This document shows, in pieces, positions 41,099 to 49,339 of a stretch of 64,000 nucleotides of DNA (its first letter is position 1; each line of letters starts with the position of its first letter). The notes under the pieces were generated by a model. The model was not told where the DNA came from. It ran no database searches and worked only from the letters and a program-made list of their open reading frames with translations. The position numbers and the translations under genes are program-made. Origin of the DNA: Streptomyces viridiviolaceus (GTDB lineage Bacteria > Actinomycetota > Actinomycetes > Streptomycetales > Streptomycetaceae); NCBI RefSeq assembly GCF_014650995.1, contig NZ_BMWA01000008.1, positions 186,001-250,000 on the forward strand, read 5' to 3'.

Positions 41099-41593
41099 GT
41101 GACGACACGTGGAGTTCTGTACGTGCACTCCGCGCCGCGCGCGCTCTGCCCGCACGTCGAGTGGGCCGTCGCCGGGGTGCTCGGCACGCGCGTCAGCCTG
41201 GACTGGATCCGGCAGCCCGCCGCCCCCGGCACCTGGCGCTCGGAGTTCTCCTGGCAGGGGCAGGCCGGCACGGCCTCCAAGCTGGCCTCCGCGCTGCGCG
41301 GTTGGCACCTGCTGCGCTTCGAGGTCACCTCGGAGCCGTCCGCCGGTTCCGAGGGCGAGCGCTACAGCTGCACCCCCGACCTCGGCATCTTCCACGCCGT
41401 CACCGGCATCCACGGCGACATCCTGATCCCCGAGGACCGGCTGCGCGCCGCGCTGGTGCGCTCCCAGCGCGACGAGACCGACCTGGAGGGCGAGATCGCC
41501 AAGCTGCTGGGCAAACCGTGGGACGACGAACTGGAGCCGTTCCGCTACGCGGGCGAGGGCGCCCCGGTGCGCTGGCTGCACCAGGTGGTGTGA
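41099..41593 (+). CDS. DUF3145 protein
   Basis: A 164-residue actinobacterial protein starting MTTRGVLYVHSAPRALCPHV, the hallmark of DUF3145, with EWAVAGVLG and PDLGIFHAVTGIHGDILIPED further on. The GTG at 41099 follows CGGAGG. It is cytosolic and of unknown function, conserved next to the fab genes in this genus. It converges on fabF. Confidence 0.9.
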   Translation: MTTRGVLYVHSAPRALCPHVEWAVAGVLGTRVSLDWIRQPAAPGTWRSEFSWQGQAGTASKLASALRGWHLLRFEVTSEPSAGSEGERYSCTPDLGIFHAVTGIHGDILIPEDRLRAALVRSQRDETDLEGEIAKLLGKPWDDELEPFRYAGEGAPVRWLHQVV

Positions 41594-41597
41594 GCCG

Positions 41598-41661
41598 CGC
41601 CCGGAGCGACGCCCGGGCGCATCGACATGCGGCTGCGCCGCGTGCGCGACCAGCCGCATGG
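41598..41661. repeat. Streptomyces intergenic-type repeat copy
   Basis: Contains the segment atcgacatgcggctgcgccg followed by cgtgcgcgaccagccgcatg. It resembles the copies at 3800-3905 and 50354-50412. It sits right after the DUF3145 stop. Confidence 0.55.
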
Positions 41662-41697
41662 GACCCGCACCCGGCCCACCCCACCCACCCGGACGAC

Positions 41698-41731
41698 GAC
41701 GGCCCGGACCCCTCACGGGGCCCGGGCCGTC
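41698..41731. terminator. Bidirectional terminator DUF3145/fabF
   Basis: Perfect 10-bp stem GACGGCCCGG / CCGGGCCGTC with a 14-base centre that is itself partly palindromic (CCCC...GGGG). Ends 19 bp from the fabF stop. Confidence 0.8.
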
Positions 41732-41750
41732 ACACGTTCAGCCGACGGGG

Positions 41751-43022
41751 TCACACCGTCCGGAACGCCAGCACCACGTTGTGCCCACCGAACCCGAACG
41801 AGTCGTTCAGCGCGGCGATCCGGCCCTCGACCGGCAGCTTCCGCGCCTCACCGCGCACGATGTCCGCGTTGGCCTCCGCCTCGGGATCGAGGTTCTCGAC
41901 GTTGATGGTCGGCGGCGCCACCCGGTGGTACAGGGCGAGCACGGCCGCGACGGACTCCACGCCGCCCGCGCCACCGAGGAGGTGACCGGTCATCGACTTC
42001 GTGCCGGAGACCGCCATGTGGTCGGTGTCGTCACCGAAGACCTTGCGCAGCGCCTTCAGCTCGGCGATGTCACCGGCCGGCGTCGACGTGGCGTGCGCGT
42101 TGACGTGCACGATCTCCGCCGGGTCCAGGTCCGTGCGGTCCAGCAGGTTCTGCAGGGCGTGCGAGATGCCGCGGCCCTCCGGCTCCGGCTGCACGATGTC
42201 GTGGCTGTCGGCGGAGATGCCCTGGCCGACCGCCTCCGCGTAGACACGGGCACCGCGCCGTTCGGCGTGCTCGGCGGACTCCAGGACCAGGACGCCGGCG
42301 CCCTCACCGAGGACGAAGCCGTCGCGGGCGGTGTCGAAGGGACGCGAGGCGCCCTGCGGGTCGTCGTTGTTCTTGGACATCGCCATCATGTTGCCGAACG
42401 CGGCGATGGGCAGCGGGTGGATCGCCGCCTCCGTACCGCCGGCGACGACGACGTCGGCGCGGCCGGTGCGGATCATCTCGATGGCGTAGCCGATGGCCTC
42501 GGCGCCCGACGCGCAGGCGGAGACCGGGGTGTGCACGCCCGCCCGGGCGCCCACGGCCAACCCCACGTTGGCCGAGGGGCCGTTCGGCATCAGCATGGGC
42601 ACGGTGTGCGGGGAGACGCGGCGGACGCCCTTCTCCTTGAGCACGTCGTACTGGTCGAGCAGGGTGGTCACGCCACCGATGCCGGAGGCGATGACCGCGC
42701 CGAGCCGGTCGGGGTCGACGGAGCCGTCGTCCCCGGCCTTGCCGGTGAAGCCGGCGTCCTTCCATGCCTCCTGCGCCGCGATCAGCGCGAACTGCGCCGA
42801 GCGGTCCAGGCGGCGGGCCTGGGGCCGCGGAATGACCTCGGAGGGCTCCACGGCGACCGGGGCCGCGATTCGGACCGCCTGCTCGGCGGCCCACTCCTGC
42901 TCCAGGGGCTTGACGCCGGACTTGCCGGCGACCAGGCCCTCCCAGGTAGAGGCTGCGTCGCCACCCAGCGGTGTGGTTGCGCCGATACCGGTGACGACCA
43001 CGGTGCGATTGGTCGAGCTCAC
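41751..43022 (-). CDS. fabF: Beta-ketoacyl-ACP synthase II
   Basis: A 423-residue KAS II, the elongating condensing enzyme of type II fatty-acid synthesis. The active-site cysteine is Cys170 (TPVSACASGAEA). The two histidines lie in VNAHATSTPAGD and MTGHLLGGAGG, and the Lys in GTKSMTGH is present. GTG 43022 has GGAGAAAG upstream. Last gene of the fabD-fabH-acpP-fabF operon, 87 bp after acpP. Confidence 0.97.
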   Translation of the reverse strand: MSSTNRTVVVTGIGATTPLGGDAASTWEGLVAGKSGVKPLEQEWAAEQAVRIAAPVAVEPSEVIPRPQARRLDRSAQFALIAAQEAWKDAGFTGKAGDDGSVDPDRLGAVIASGIGGVTTLLDQYDVLKEKGVRRVSPHTVPMLMPNGPSANVGLAVGARAGVHTPVSACASGAEAIGYAIEMIRTGRADVVVAGGTEAAIHPLPIAAFGNMMAMSKNNDDPQGASRPFDTARDGFVLGEGAGVLVLESAEHAERRGARVYAEAVGQGISADSHDIVQPEPEGRGISHALQNLLDRTDLDPAEIVHVNAHATSTPAGDIAELKALRKVFGDDTDHMAVSGTKSMTGHLLGGAGGVESVAAVLALYHRVAPPTINVENLDPEAEANADIVRGEARKLPVEGRIAALNDSFGFGGHNVVLAFRTV

Positions 43023-43109
43023 GGGAATTCTTTCTCCAACGGGATACGGATTCGTACGGCGCCACCGCCGGGTGGCGGGGCAGTCAGCCCACAGGCAGTG
43101 ATCGGTAGA

Positions 43110-43358
43110 TCAGGCCTGGTGCTTGAGGATGTAGTCGGTCGCGTCGCCGACGGTCTTGAGGTTCTTGACGTCCTCGTCCGGGATCTTGACGTCGAAGCGC
43201 TCTTCGGCGGCGACGACGACCTCGACCATGGACAGCGAGTCGACGTCCAGGTCGTCGGTGAAGGACTTGTCCAGCTGGACGTCCTCAACCGGGATGCCGG
43301 CGATCTCGTTCACGATCTCGGCGAGACCGGCGACGATCTCTTCCTGAGTGGCGGCCAT
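43110..43358 (-). CDS. acpP: Acyl carrier protein
   Basis: An 82-residue ACP carrying the growing acyl chain on a phosphopantetheine arm at Ser41 in DDLDVDSLSMVEV. It is highly acidic with four helices. ATG 43358 has GAAGGAG at the right distance. It is between fabH and fabF, as in other Streptomyces. Confidence 0.98.
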   Translation of the reverse strand: MAATQEEIVAGLAEIVNEIAGIPVEDVQLDKSFTDDLDVDSLSMVEVVVAAEERFDVKIPDEDVKNLKTVGDATDYILKHQA

Positions 43359-43438
43359 GATGGCGCTCCTTCGTAGATGTTCCAGAGGGTGTGGCGGTGT
43401 GTGTTCCGTCCCGGACCGCATGATCCGGCACGGAGTGC

Positions 43439-44470
43439 CTAAGGGAGGGTAACGACCGTCGCGGCGTAGACGAGACCCGCCCCGAAGCCGATGACGAGCG
43501 CGGTGTCGCCGCTCTTCGCCTCGCCGGTCGCCAGGAGCCGCTCCATCGCGAGCGGGATCGAGGCGGCCGAGGTGTTGCCGGTGGTGCGGATGTCACGGGC
43601 CACCGTGACGTGCTCCGGCAGCTTCAGCGTCTTCACCATCGAGTCGATGATCCGCACGTTGGCCTGGTGCGGAATGAAGACGTCCAGGTCGTCCGGGGTG
43701 ATTCCGGCCGCGTCCAGCGCCTGCTGGGCGACCTTCGCCATCTCGAACACGGCCCAGCGGAACACCGCCTGGCCCTCCTGCGTGATCGCAGGAAACTTCA
43801 CGTTGCCCTCGCTGTCGAGGGGCAGCTCGGAGACGTCGCCGATCCGGAACCGGTCCCACGGCACCGTCTGCTTGATCGTCTCGGACTTGTCGCCCTCCGA
43901 TCCCCAGACGGTCGGGCCGATCGCCGGCTCCTGGGACGGACCGACCACGACCGCGCCGGCGCCGTCACCGAACAGGAAGGCGGTGGCCCGGTCCTCCAGG
44001 TCGGTCAGGTCTGAGAGCCGCTCCACGCCGATCACGAGGACGTACTCCGCCGAACCCTCGACGATCAGGCCCTTGGCGAGCGTCAGGCCGTAGCCGAAGC
44101 CGGCACAGCCCGCCGAGATGTCGAAGGCCGCGGCTTTGTTCGTGCCGAGCTTGTCGGCGATCTCGGTGGCGACGGCCGGGGTCTGGCTGAAGTGCGAGAC
44201 GGTCGAGACGACCACGGCACCGATCTGCGAGGCGTCGATCCCGGCGTCCGCGATGGCCTTGCCCGACGCCTCGATGGACATCGCCGCGACGGTCTCCTCG
44301 GGCGACGCCCAGTGCCGCGTCTCGATGCCGGAGCGGGAGCGGATCCACTCGTCGGAGGAGTCGATCTTCTCGAGGATCACCTCGTTCGGCACGACCCGGG
44401 TCGGGCGATAGCCGCCGACCCCGAGGATGCGCGCGTACGGGGCGCCCTTGCTGGGCTTGATCTTCGACAT
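43439..44470 (-). CDS. fabH: Beta-ketoacyl-ACP synthase III
   Basis: A 343-residue KAS III that starts fatty acids from acyl-CoA and malonyl-ACP; in Streptomyces it uses branched starters. The catalytic triad is Cys122 (DISAGCAGFGYG), His268 (IPHQANVRI) and Asn299 (TGNTSAAS). The ATG at 44470 follows GGAG. It starts 17 bp after fabD and ends 80 bp before acpP. Confidence 0.97.
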   Translation of the reverse strand: MSKIKPSKGAPYARILGVGGYRPTRVVPNEVILEKIDSSDEWIRSRSGIETRHWASPEETVAAMSIEASGKAIADAGIDASQIGAVVVSTVSHFSQTPAVATEIADKLGTNKAAAFDISAGCAGFGYGLTLAKGLIVEGSAEYVLVIGVERLSDLTDLEDRATAFLFGDGAGAVVVGPSQEPAIGPTVWGSEGDKSETIKQTVPWDRFRIGDVSELPLDSEGNVKFPAITQEGQAVFRWAVFEMAKVAQQALDAAGITPDDLDVFIPHQANVRIIDSMVKTLKLPEHVTVARDIRTTGNTSAASIPLAMERLLATGEAKSGDTALVIGFGAGLVYAATVVTLP

Positions 44471-44486
44471 GCTCTCGGGCTCCTTG

Positions 44487-45440
44487 TCAGGCGCCCGCCG
44501 CGTCAGCGGCAGGTGTCGACACCTCTGCGATCAGCTCGCGAGCGGCGTCGAGGTCGGCGGGGGTCTTCAGGGCCAGCGTCTTCACGCCGGGCAGTGCGCG
44601 CTTGGCCAGGCCGGTCAGCGTGCCACCCGGGCACACCTCGATCAGGGCGGTGACGCCGAGCTCCTTGAAGGTCTCCATGCACAGGTCCCAGCGGACCGGG
44701 TTGGCGACCTGACCGACCAGACGCTCCAGCACCTCGGTGCCGGAGGCGACGGCCTGTCCGTCCTTGTTGGAGACGTACGTCACCTTCGGGTCCGCGGGCG
44801 AGAGTGCCCGGGCGGCGTCGGCCAGCTTCTCCACCGCGGGCGCCATGTGGTGCGTGTGGAAGGCACCGGCGACCTTCAGCGGGACGACCTTGCGCACGCC
44901 CTCGGGCTTGTCCTCGCTCAGCGCGGCCAGCTGCTCCGTGGTCCCGGCCGCGACGATCTGTCCCGCGCCGTTCACGTTCGCCGGGGTCAGGCCGAGCTTC
45001 TTCAGGTGCGCCACGCTCACCTCGGGGTCGCCGCCGAGCAGCGCCGACATGCCCGTCTCGGTCACCGCGGCGGCCTCGGCCATGGCCAGGCCCCGCTTGC
45101 GCACGAGGGCCAGCGCGGCGGTGGGGTCGAGAACGCCCGCGAAGGCGGCGGCGGTGATCTCGCCGACGCTGTGGCCCGCGACCGCGCCCGGTGCGATCTC
45201 GGTGATGTCACCGAGTGCCGCGGCGGACAGGATCCCGGCGGCGACCAGCAGCGGCTGGGCGACGGACGTGTCGCGGATCTCGTCCGCGTCGGCCTTGGTT
45301 CCGTAATGGGCGAGGTCGAGTCCGATGGCGTCCGACCACGCGGCGACGCGGTCGGCGGCTCCGGGAAGTTCGAGCCAGTCAGTCAGGAAGCCGGGCGTCT
45401 GGGCGCCCTGGCCGGGAGCGACGAGTACGAGCACTCTCAC
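44487..45440 (-). CDS. fabD: Malonyl-CoA:ACP transacylase
   Basis: A 317-residue malonyl transferase. The nucleophile is Ser91 in VAGHSVGEITAA. The early APGQGAQTPGF loop forms the oxyanion hole (GQGAQ). It loads malonate onto AcpP. GTG 45440 with CAAGAGAGAG before it. It is the first gene of the fab operon; the FasR-type site is upstream. Confidence 0.96.
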   Translation of the reverse strand: MRVLVLVAPGQGAQTPGFLTDWLELPGAADRVAAWSDAIGLDLAHYGTKADADEIRDTSVAQPLLVAAGILSAAALGDITEIAPGAVAGHSVGEITAAAFAGVLDPTAALALVRKRGLAMAEAAAVTETGMSALLGGDPEVSVAHLKKLGLTPANVNGAGQIVAAGTTEQLAALSEDKPEGVRKVVPLKVAGAFHTHHMAPAVEKLADAARALSPADPKVTYVSNKDGQAVASGTEVLERLVGQVANPVRWDLCMETFKELGVTALIEVCPGGTLTGLAKRALPGVKTLALKTPADLDAARELIAEVSTPAADAAGA

Positions 45441-45498
45441 ACTCTCTCTTGAGGACGGCCGCGGCCGCCCGTGGGGACAGGGACGAAGAACACGAGGG

Positions 45499-45524
45499 GG
45501 TTTTGTGGGCCCCCGACAAAATCC
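45499..45524. promoter_or_regulatory. Probable FasR operator
   Basis: Inverted repeat TTTTGT (45501-45506) and ACAAAA (45516-45521), with flanks extending to GG...CC. It lies 59 bp upstream of fabD, and its right end touches the stop codon of fasR. FasR of S. coelicolor is reported to bind and activate the fabDHPF promoter; the match of this site to that operator is my inference. Confidence 0.65.
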
Positions 45525-46729
45525 TAGGGTTGTGGATCTCCATCGGCCAGACGCCCCAGGATCAGGGCGATCCGCAGTGTGAAGGCAGACCGTACATCAG
45601 AGGGCGACCAACCGGTGACGTCAGTCACACGTCGGAGCCGGTAGCGCACGGTGTTCGGGTGAACGAAGAGCATCCGGGCGGCACCTTCGAGGCTGCTCGC
45701 CTGTTCGAGATAGACGCTGAGCGTCTCCAGCAGGGCGGCCCCGGCCTCCTCCAGCGGTCTGTAGATCTCCTCCACCAACTGCTCGCGAGCGGAGGGATCG
45801 GAGGCGATCGCGCGCTCCGGCAGCAGATCGTCCGCCAGCACCGGGCGCGGGGCGTCCTGCCAGGCGGTGCACGCCTTGAGCCCGGCCGCGGCGGCCTGCG
45901 CGGACCGGGTCGCGGCGAGCAGGTCCGGCACCACCGGGCCGGCCACCACCGGGCCCTGCGCGAACGGCCCGATCAGCGACCGGGCGACCGCGAGCGGGTT
46001 GTCGCTGCCGCCCGCGATGACCACCAGCCGGTCCCCGAGCACCCCGGTCAGCACCTGGAGCTTGGCGTGCCGGGCGGCCCGCCGGATGGCCTCGACGGTC
46101 AGCTCGGAGTCCCCGTCGGGGGCGGTGCCCAGTACCACGCACACATGCTCGGGCGAGTTCCACCCGAGGGCGGCGGCCCGGGACACCGCGCCCTCGTCGG
46201 CCTCGCCGCTGAGCACGGCGTTCACGACCAGGGACTCCAGCCGCGCGTCCCAGGCACCGCGTGCCTCGGCGGCCTGGGCGTACACCTGGGCGGTGGCGAA
46301 GGCGATCTCGCGGGCGTACACGAGCAGCGCCTCGCGCAGCACCGACTCGTCCCCCGGAGCGGCGACCTCGTCGATCGCGGACTCCATGACCTCGATGGTG
46401 GTCCGCACCATCTCGACGGTCTGCCGCAGCGTGATGGCCCGGGTCAGTTCGCGCGGCGCGGTACCGAAGACGTCGGTGGAGATGGCCTGCGGGGCGTCGG
46501 GGTGCCGGAACCACTCGGTGAACGCGGCGATGCCCGCCTGGGCGACCAGTCCGATCCAGGAGCGGTTCTCCGGCGGCATGGCCCGGTACCACGGCAGCGT
46601 CTCGTCCATCCGCGCGATGGCCTGCGCGGCCAGTGATCCGGAGGACTGCTCCAGCCGCTTCAGGGTCGCGGAATGCGGGTGGGCGGCGCGCGGCGCGGGC
46701 AGGGGGTTGCTGGTTTCGGGTTCGGGCAC
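45524..46729 (-). CDS. fasR: PucR-type activator of fatty-acid synthesis FasR
   Basis: A 401-residue regulator with a C-terminal PucR helix-turn-helix (SSLEGAARMLFVHPNTVRYR and LRRVTDVTGWSPSDV) and an N-terminal helical sensor. In S. coelicolor the gene directly upstream of fabD, FasR, activates fabDHPF; size, fold and position all agree here. The start at 46729 (MPEPETSNPLPAPRAAHPH) is a GTG. The leader is Pro/Ala-rich and alternative starts downstream exist. It is divergent from the pirin gene. Confidence 0.92.
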   Translation of the reverse strand: MPEPETSNPLPAPRAAHPHSATLKRLEQSSGSLAAQAIARMDETLPWYRAMPPENRSWIGLVAQAGIAAFTEWFRHPDAPQAISTDVFGTAPRELTRAITLRQTVEMVRTTIEVMESAIDEVAAPGDESVLREALLVYAREIAFATAQVYAQAAEARGAWDARLESLVVNAVLSGEADEGAVSRAAALGWNSPEHVCVVLGTAPDGDSELTVEAIRRAARHAKLQVLTGVLGDRLVVIAGGSDNPLAVARSLIGPFAQGPVVAGPVVPDLLAATRSAQAAAAGLKACTAWQDAPRPVLADDLLPERAIASDPSAREQLVEEIYRPLEEAGAALLETLSVYLEQASSLEGAARMLFVHPNTVRYRLRRVTDVTGWSPSDVRSAFTLRIALILGRLADGDPQP

Positions 46730-46791
46730 GGGGACAAGACTGCCTTATCGGGACGGGCGCCCGTGCCGCCGGGTCTACCGTGGACGTCGTG

Positions 46792-47442
46792 ATGGACGTC
46801 AGGCGCGCCGACGAGCGCTACCCGGGAGGCGACCGGTCGGCCGGCATCGAGTCGTGGCACGCCTTCTCCTTCGGGCCCCACTACGACCCGGACAACCTCC
46901 GCTTCGGGGCGCTGATCGCCTGCAACGAGGAGCAGCTCGCGCCGGGAGCCGGCTTCGACGAGCATCCGCACAGCCACACCGAGATCGTCACGTGGGTGGT
47001 GGAGGGCGAGCTGACCCACCGGGACACCGCCGGCCACGAGACGGTCGTGCGGGCCGGGGACGTCCAGCGGCTCAGCTCGGCGGGCGGCGTCCGGCACGTC
47101 GAGCGCAACGACGGCGACGCCCCGCTGACCTTCGTGCAGATGTGGCTGGCCCCGCGCGATCCCGGCGGCGAGCCCTCCTACGAGATCGTCCGCGGCATCG
47201 CCGACTCCACCCCGTACGCCGTCCCGGAGGCGGGCGCGATGCTGCACGTGCGGCGCCTCGCGGCGGGGGAGCGGACCGCGGTGCCGGACGGGGCGTATGT
47301 CTACGTCCATGTCGTGCGCGGTGCCGTCCGCCTGGGCGGCGAGGAACTGGGCGCGGGCGACGCGGCCCGCGTCACGGCCGCCGAGGACGTCGACGCGGTG
47401 GCCGTGACGGCGGCCGAGGTGCTGCTCTGGGAGATGTCCTAG
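46792..47442 (+). CDS. Pirin-family cupin protein
   Basis: A 216-residue bicupin. The N-terminal cupin keeps the metal ligands in FDEHPHSHTEIVTWVVEGEL (His, His, His) and a Glu in VRHVERNDGD. Bacterial pirins are metal-dependent, and some show quercetinase activity; the role here is unknown. The start is ATG 46792 (a GTG precedes it directly), close to the promoter, so the mRNA leader may be very short. Its stop overlaps the convergent serine hydrolase by four bases. Confidence 0.9.
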   Translation: MDVRRADERYPGGDRSAGIESWHAFSFGPHYDPDNLRFGALIACNEEQLAPGAGFDEHPHSHTEIVTWVVEGELTHRDTAGHETVVRAGDVQRLSSAGGVRHVERNDGDAPLTFVQMWLAPRDPGGEPSYEIVRGIADSTPYAVPEAGAMLHVRRLAAGERTAVPDGAYVYVHVVRGAVRLGGEELGAGDAARVTAAEDVDAVAVTAAEVLLWEMS

Positions 47443-48254
47443 CGCTCCGCCAGCACCGCGTCCGTGAAGGCCGGCCACGCCTCGATCGCCCAGGGCCCGA
47501 ACGCCCGGTCGGTCAGCGCCACGCAGGCGAGCCCGGCATCGGGGTCGATCCACAGGAACGTGCCCGACTGCCCGAAGTGCCCGAACGTGCGCGGCGAGGA
47601 CGACGATCCCGTCCAGTGCGGGGACTTGGAGCCGCGGATCTCGAAGCCCAGGCCCCAGTCGTTGGGGTTCTGGTGGCCGTAGCCCGGCAGCACGCCCTTG
47701 GTGCCCGGGTACTGCACCGTCATCGCCTCGGCGACGGTCCGGGGGTCCAGCAGCCGCGGCGCCTGCACCTCGGCGGCGAACCGCAGCAGGTCCTCGACCG
47801 TGGATACGCCGTCCTTGGCCGGGGAGCCGTCGAGCGACGTCGACGCCATGCCCAGCGGCTCCAGCACCGCCTGGCGCAGGTACTCGGCGAACGGGATGTC
47901 CGTGGCCTTCGCGATGTGGTCCCCGAGCTGCTCGAAACCGGCGTTGGAGTACAGCCGGCGCTCCCCGGGCGGGGCGGTCACCCGGTGCTCGTCGAAGGCC
48001 AGCCCCGAGGTGTGCGCGAGCAGGTGGCGGACCGTCGACCCGGGCGGCCCGGCGGGCTCGTCCAGCTCGACGGCGCCCTCCTCGTAGGCGACGAGTGCCG
48101 CGTACGCCGCGAGCGGCTTGGTGACCGAGGCCAGCGGGAACCGCCGCCCGGCGGGGCCGTACACCCCCAGCACCGTGCCGTCCGCCCGCACGACACCCGC
48201 CGCGGCGGCGGGAACCGGCCAGTTCTCGATCAACGCAAGGCTCTTCAAGGACAT
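47439..48254 (-). CDS. Serine hydrolase of the beta-lactamase/class C family
   Basis: A 271-residue protein with SxxK in LASVTKPLAAY (nucleophile Ser and Lys), the YxN triad member in RRLYSNAGFEQ and a KTG-like HFGQSGTFLW. LLAHTSGL is also typical. There is no signal peptide, so it is probably a cytosolic esterase or peptidase rather than a drug-resistance lactamase. ATG 48254. It shares four bases with the pirin gene, tail to tail. Confidence 0.88.
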   Translation of the reverse strand: MSLKSLALIENWPVPAAAAGVVRADGTVLGVYGPAGRRFPLASVTKPLAAYAALVAYEEGAVELDEPAGPPGSTVRHLLAHTSGLAFDEHRVTAPPGERRLYSNAGFEQLGDHIAKATDIPFAEYLRQAVLEPLGMASTSLDGSPAKDGVSTVEDLLRFAAEVQAPRLLDPRTVAEAMTVQYPGTKGVLPGYGHQNPNDWGLGFEIRGSKSPHWTGSSSSPRTFGHFGQSGTFLWIDPDAGLACVALTDRAFGPWAIEAWPAFTDAVLAER

Positions 48255-48273
48255 GCCTGTGAGCCTAAGCGGC

Positions 48274-48744
48274 TCACAGGTACAGGCGCATCGAGGGGTC
48301 GGAGTCGCGCGTGAAACCGAGCGAGGCGTACAGGGGCTCCGCGTCCGCGGAGGCGGTGAGCATCACGTGTCCGGCGCCCCGCTCCCGGAACCACTGCAGC
48401 AGCTCCTCCATGCACGCGCGTGCGTATCCGCGGCGCCGGGCGCCGGGGTCCGTCGCGACGCTGAAGACGTACCCGACCAGCCCGTGCGGATTGCCGTCCC
48501 GCCCGATCCGGTACTCCAGCGTTCCCGCCACCAGCGCCCCCAGCGCCGGAGGCCGCTCCGGGTGCTCGGCGACGAACGCCGCGAAGTCCCCCTCCGGATC
48601 GGCCAGCCTCGTCCGCAGGACCGGCAGGGACTGAGCGTGCCAGTCGGTGGACGCGGACGTCCGGCCCATCGCGTCGAGCATCACCTGTCGCAGACGCAGC
48701 ACTTCCTCCGCGTCCTCGGGCACCGCACGGCGTACGAGACTCAT
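48274..48744 (-). CDS. GNAT-family N-acetyltransferase
   Basis: A 156-residue acetyltransferase. The acetyl-CoA loop is VFSVATDPGARRRGYARACM (motif A, R-x-x-G-x-A), with HVMLTASADAEPLYASLGFTR at the end. It probably acetylates an amine of a small molecule. ATG 48744 gives the family-like start MSLVRRAVPEDAEEVL. It lies 19 bp before the serine hydrolase on the same strand, likely one operon. Confidence 0.88.
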   Translation of the reverse strand: MSLVRRAVPEDAEEVLRLRQVMLDAMGRTSASTDWHAQSLPVLRTRLADPEGDFAAFVAEHPERPPALGALVAGTLEYRIGRDGNPHGLVGYVFSVATDPGARRRGYARACMEELLQWFRERGAGHVMLTASADAEPLYASLGFTRDSDPSMRLYL

Positions 48745-48815
48745 GCCCCGCACGCTAGTGATCCGCCCGCCGTGTGTCCTGCTGATTTCGCGCGTCGATT
48801 TCTCACCGCCGCCGC

Positions 48816-48844
48816 TTGCTTGGAGTGCACTCCAAGGTCATAGC
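48816..48844 (+). promoter_or_regulatory. MerR-type promoter with 18-bp perfect palindrome
   Basis: CTTGGAGTGCACTCCAAG (48819-48836) lies between TTGCTT (48816-48821) and CATAGC (48839-48844), a layout typical of MerR-controlled promoters. The MerR gene starts 10 bp further on. Confidence 0.75.
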
Positions 48845-48853
48845 GTGGAGGTC

Positions 48854-49339
48854 ATGACGGTGATGCAGACCACGGCCGTGACCACCCGGCCGAACGCCAC
48901 CAGAACCGACATCTGCTCCGCCCCGCCGCGGCGCCACCCGCGCCCCGACGGCCAGGACCGCTACACCATCAGCGAGGTCGTCGCCTTCACCGGACTGACG
49001 GCGCACACCCTGCGCTGGTACGAGCGGATCGGCCTGATGTCCCACATCGACCGCTCGCACACCGGCCAGCGCCGCTACAGCAACCGCGACCTCGACTGGC
49101 TCGACTTCGTGGGCAAGCTGCGCCTGACCGGCATGCCGGTCGCCGACATGGTCCGGTACGCGGAGCTGGTGCGCGAGGGCGAGAGCACGTATCACGACCG
49201 GCGCGAACTCCTCGAGGCGACCCGCCGGGACGTGCTGGCGCGGATCGGTGAGCTCCAGGACACGCTGGCCGTGCTCGACCGCAAGATCAGTTTCTACGGG
49301 GACGCCGGACGCGCCCGCGAAGGGGAGAGGACCCGATGA
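48854..49339 (+). CDS. MerR-family transcriptional regulator
   Basis: A 161-residue MerR protein: YTISEVVAFTGLTAHTLRWY then ERIGLM (helix-turn-helix), SHTGQRRYSNRDLDWLDFV (wing), then a dimerising coiled coil with LVREGESTYHDRRELLEATR. It has no metal-binding cysteine cluster, so it senses an organic signal. The N-terminal 35 residues before the DNA-binding domain are extra. ATG 48854 is favoured; ATG 48863 is an alternative. It is co-translated with the aldo/keto reductase (ATGA overlap), which it likely controls through the palindromic promoter upstream. Confidence 0.9.
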   Translation: MTVMQTTAVTTRPNATRTDICSAPPRRHPRPDGQDRYTISEVVAFTGLTAHTLRWYERIGLMSHIDRSHTGQRRYSNRDLDWLDFVGKLRLTGMPVADMVRYAELVREGESTYHDRRELLEATRRDVLARIGELQDTLAVLDRKISFYGDAGRAREGERTR

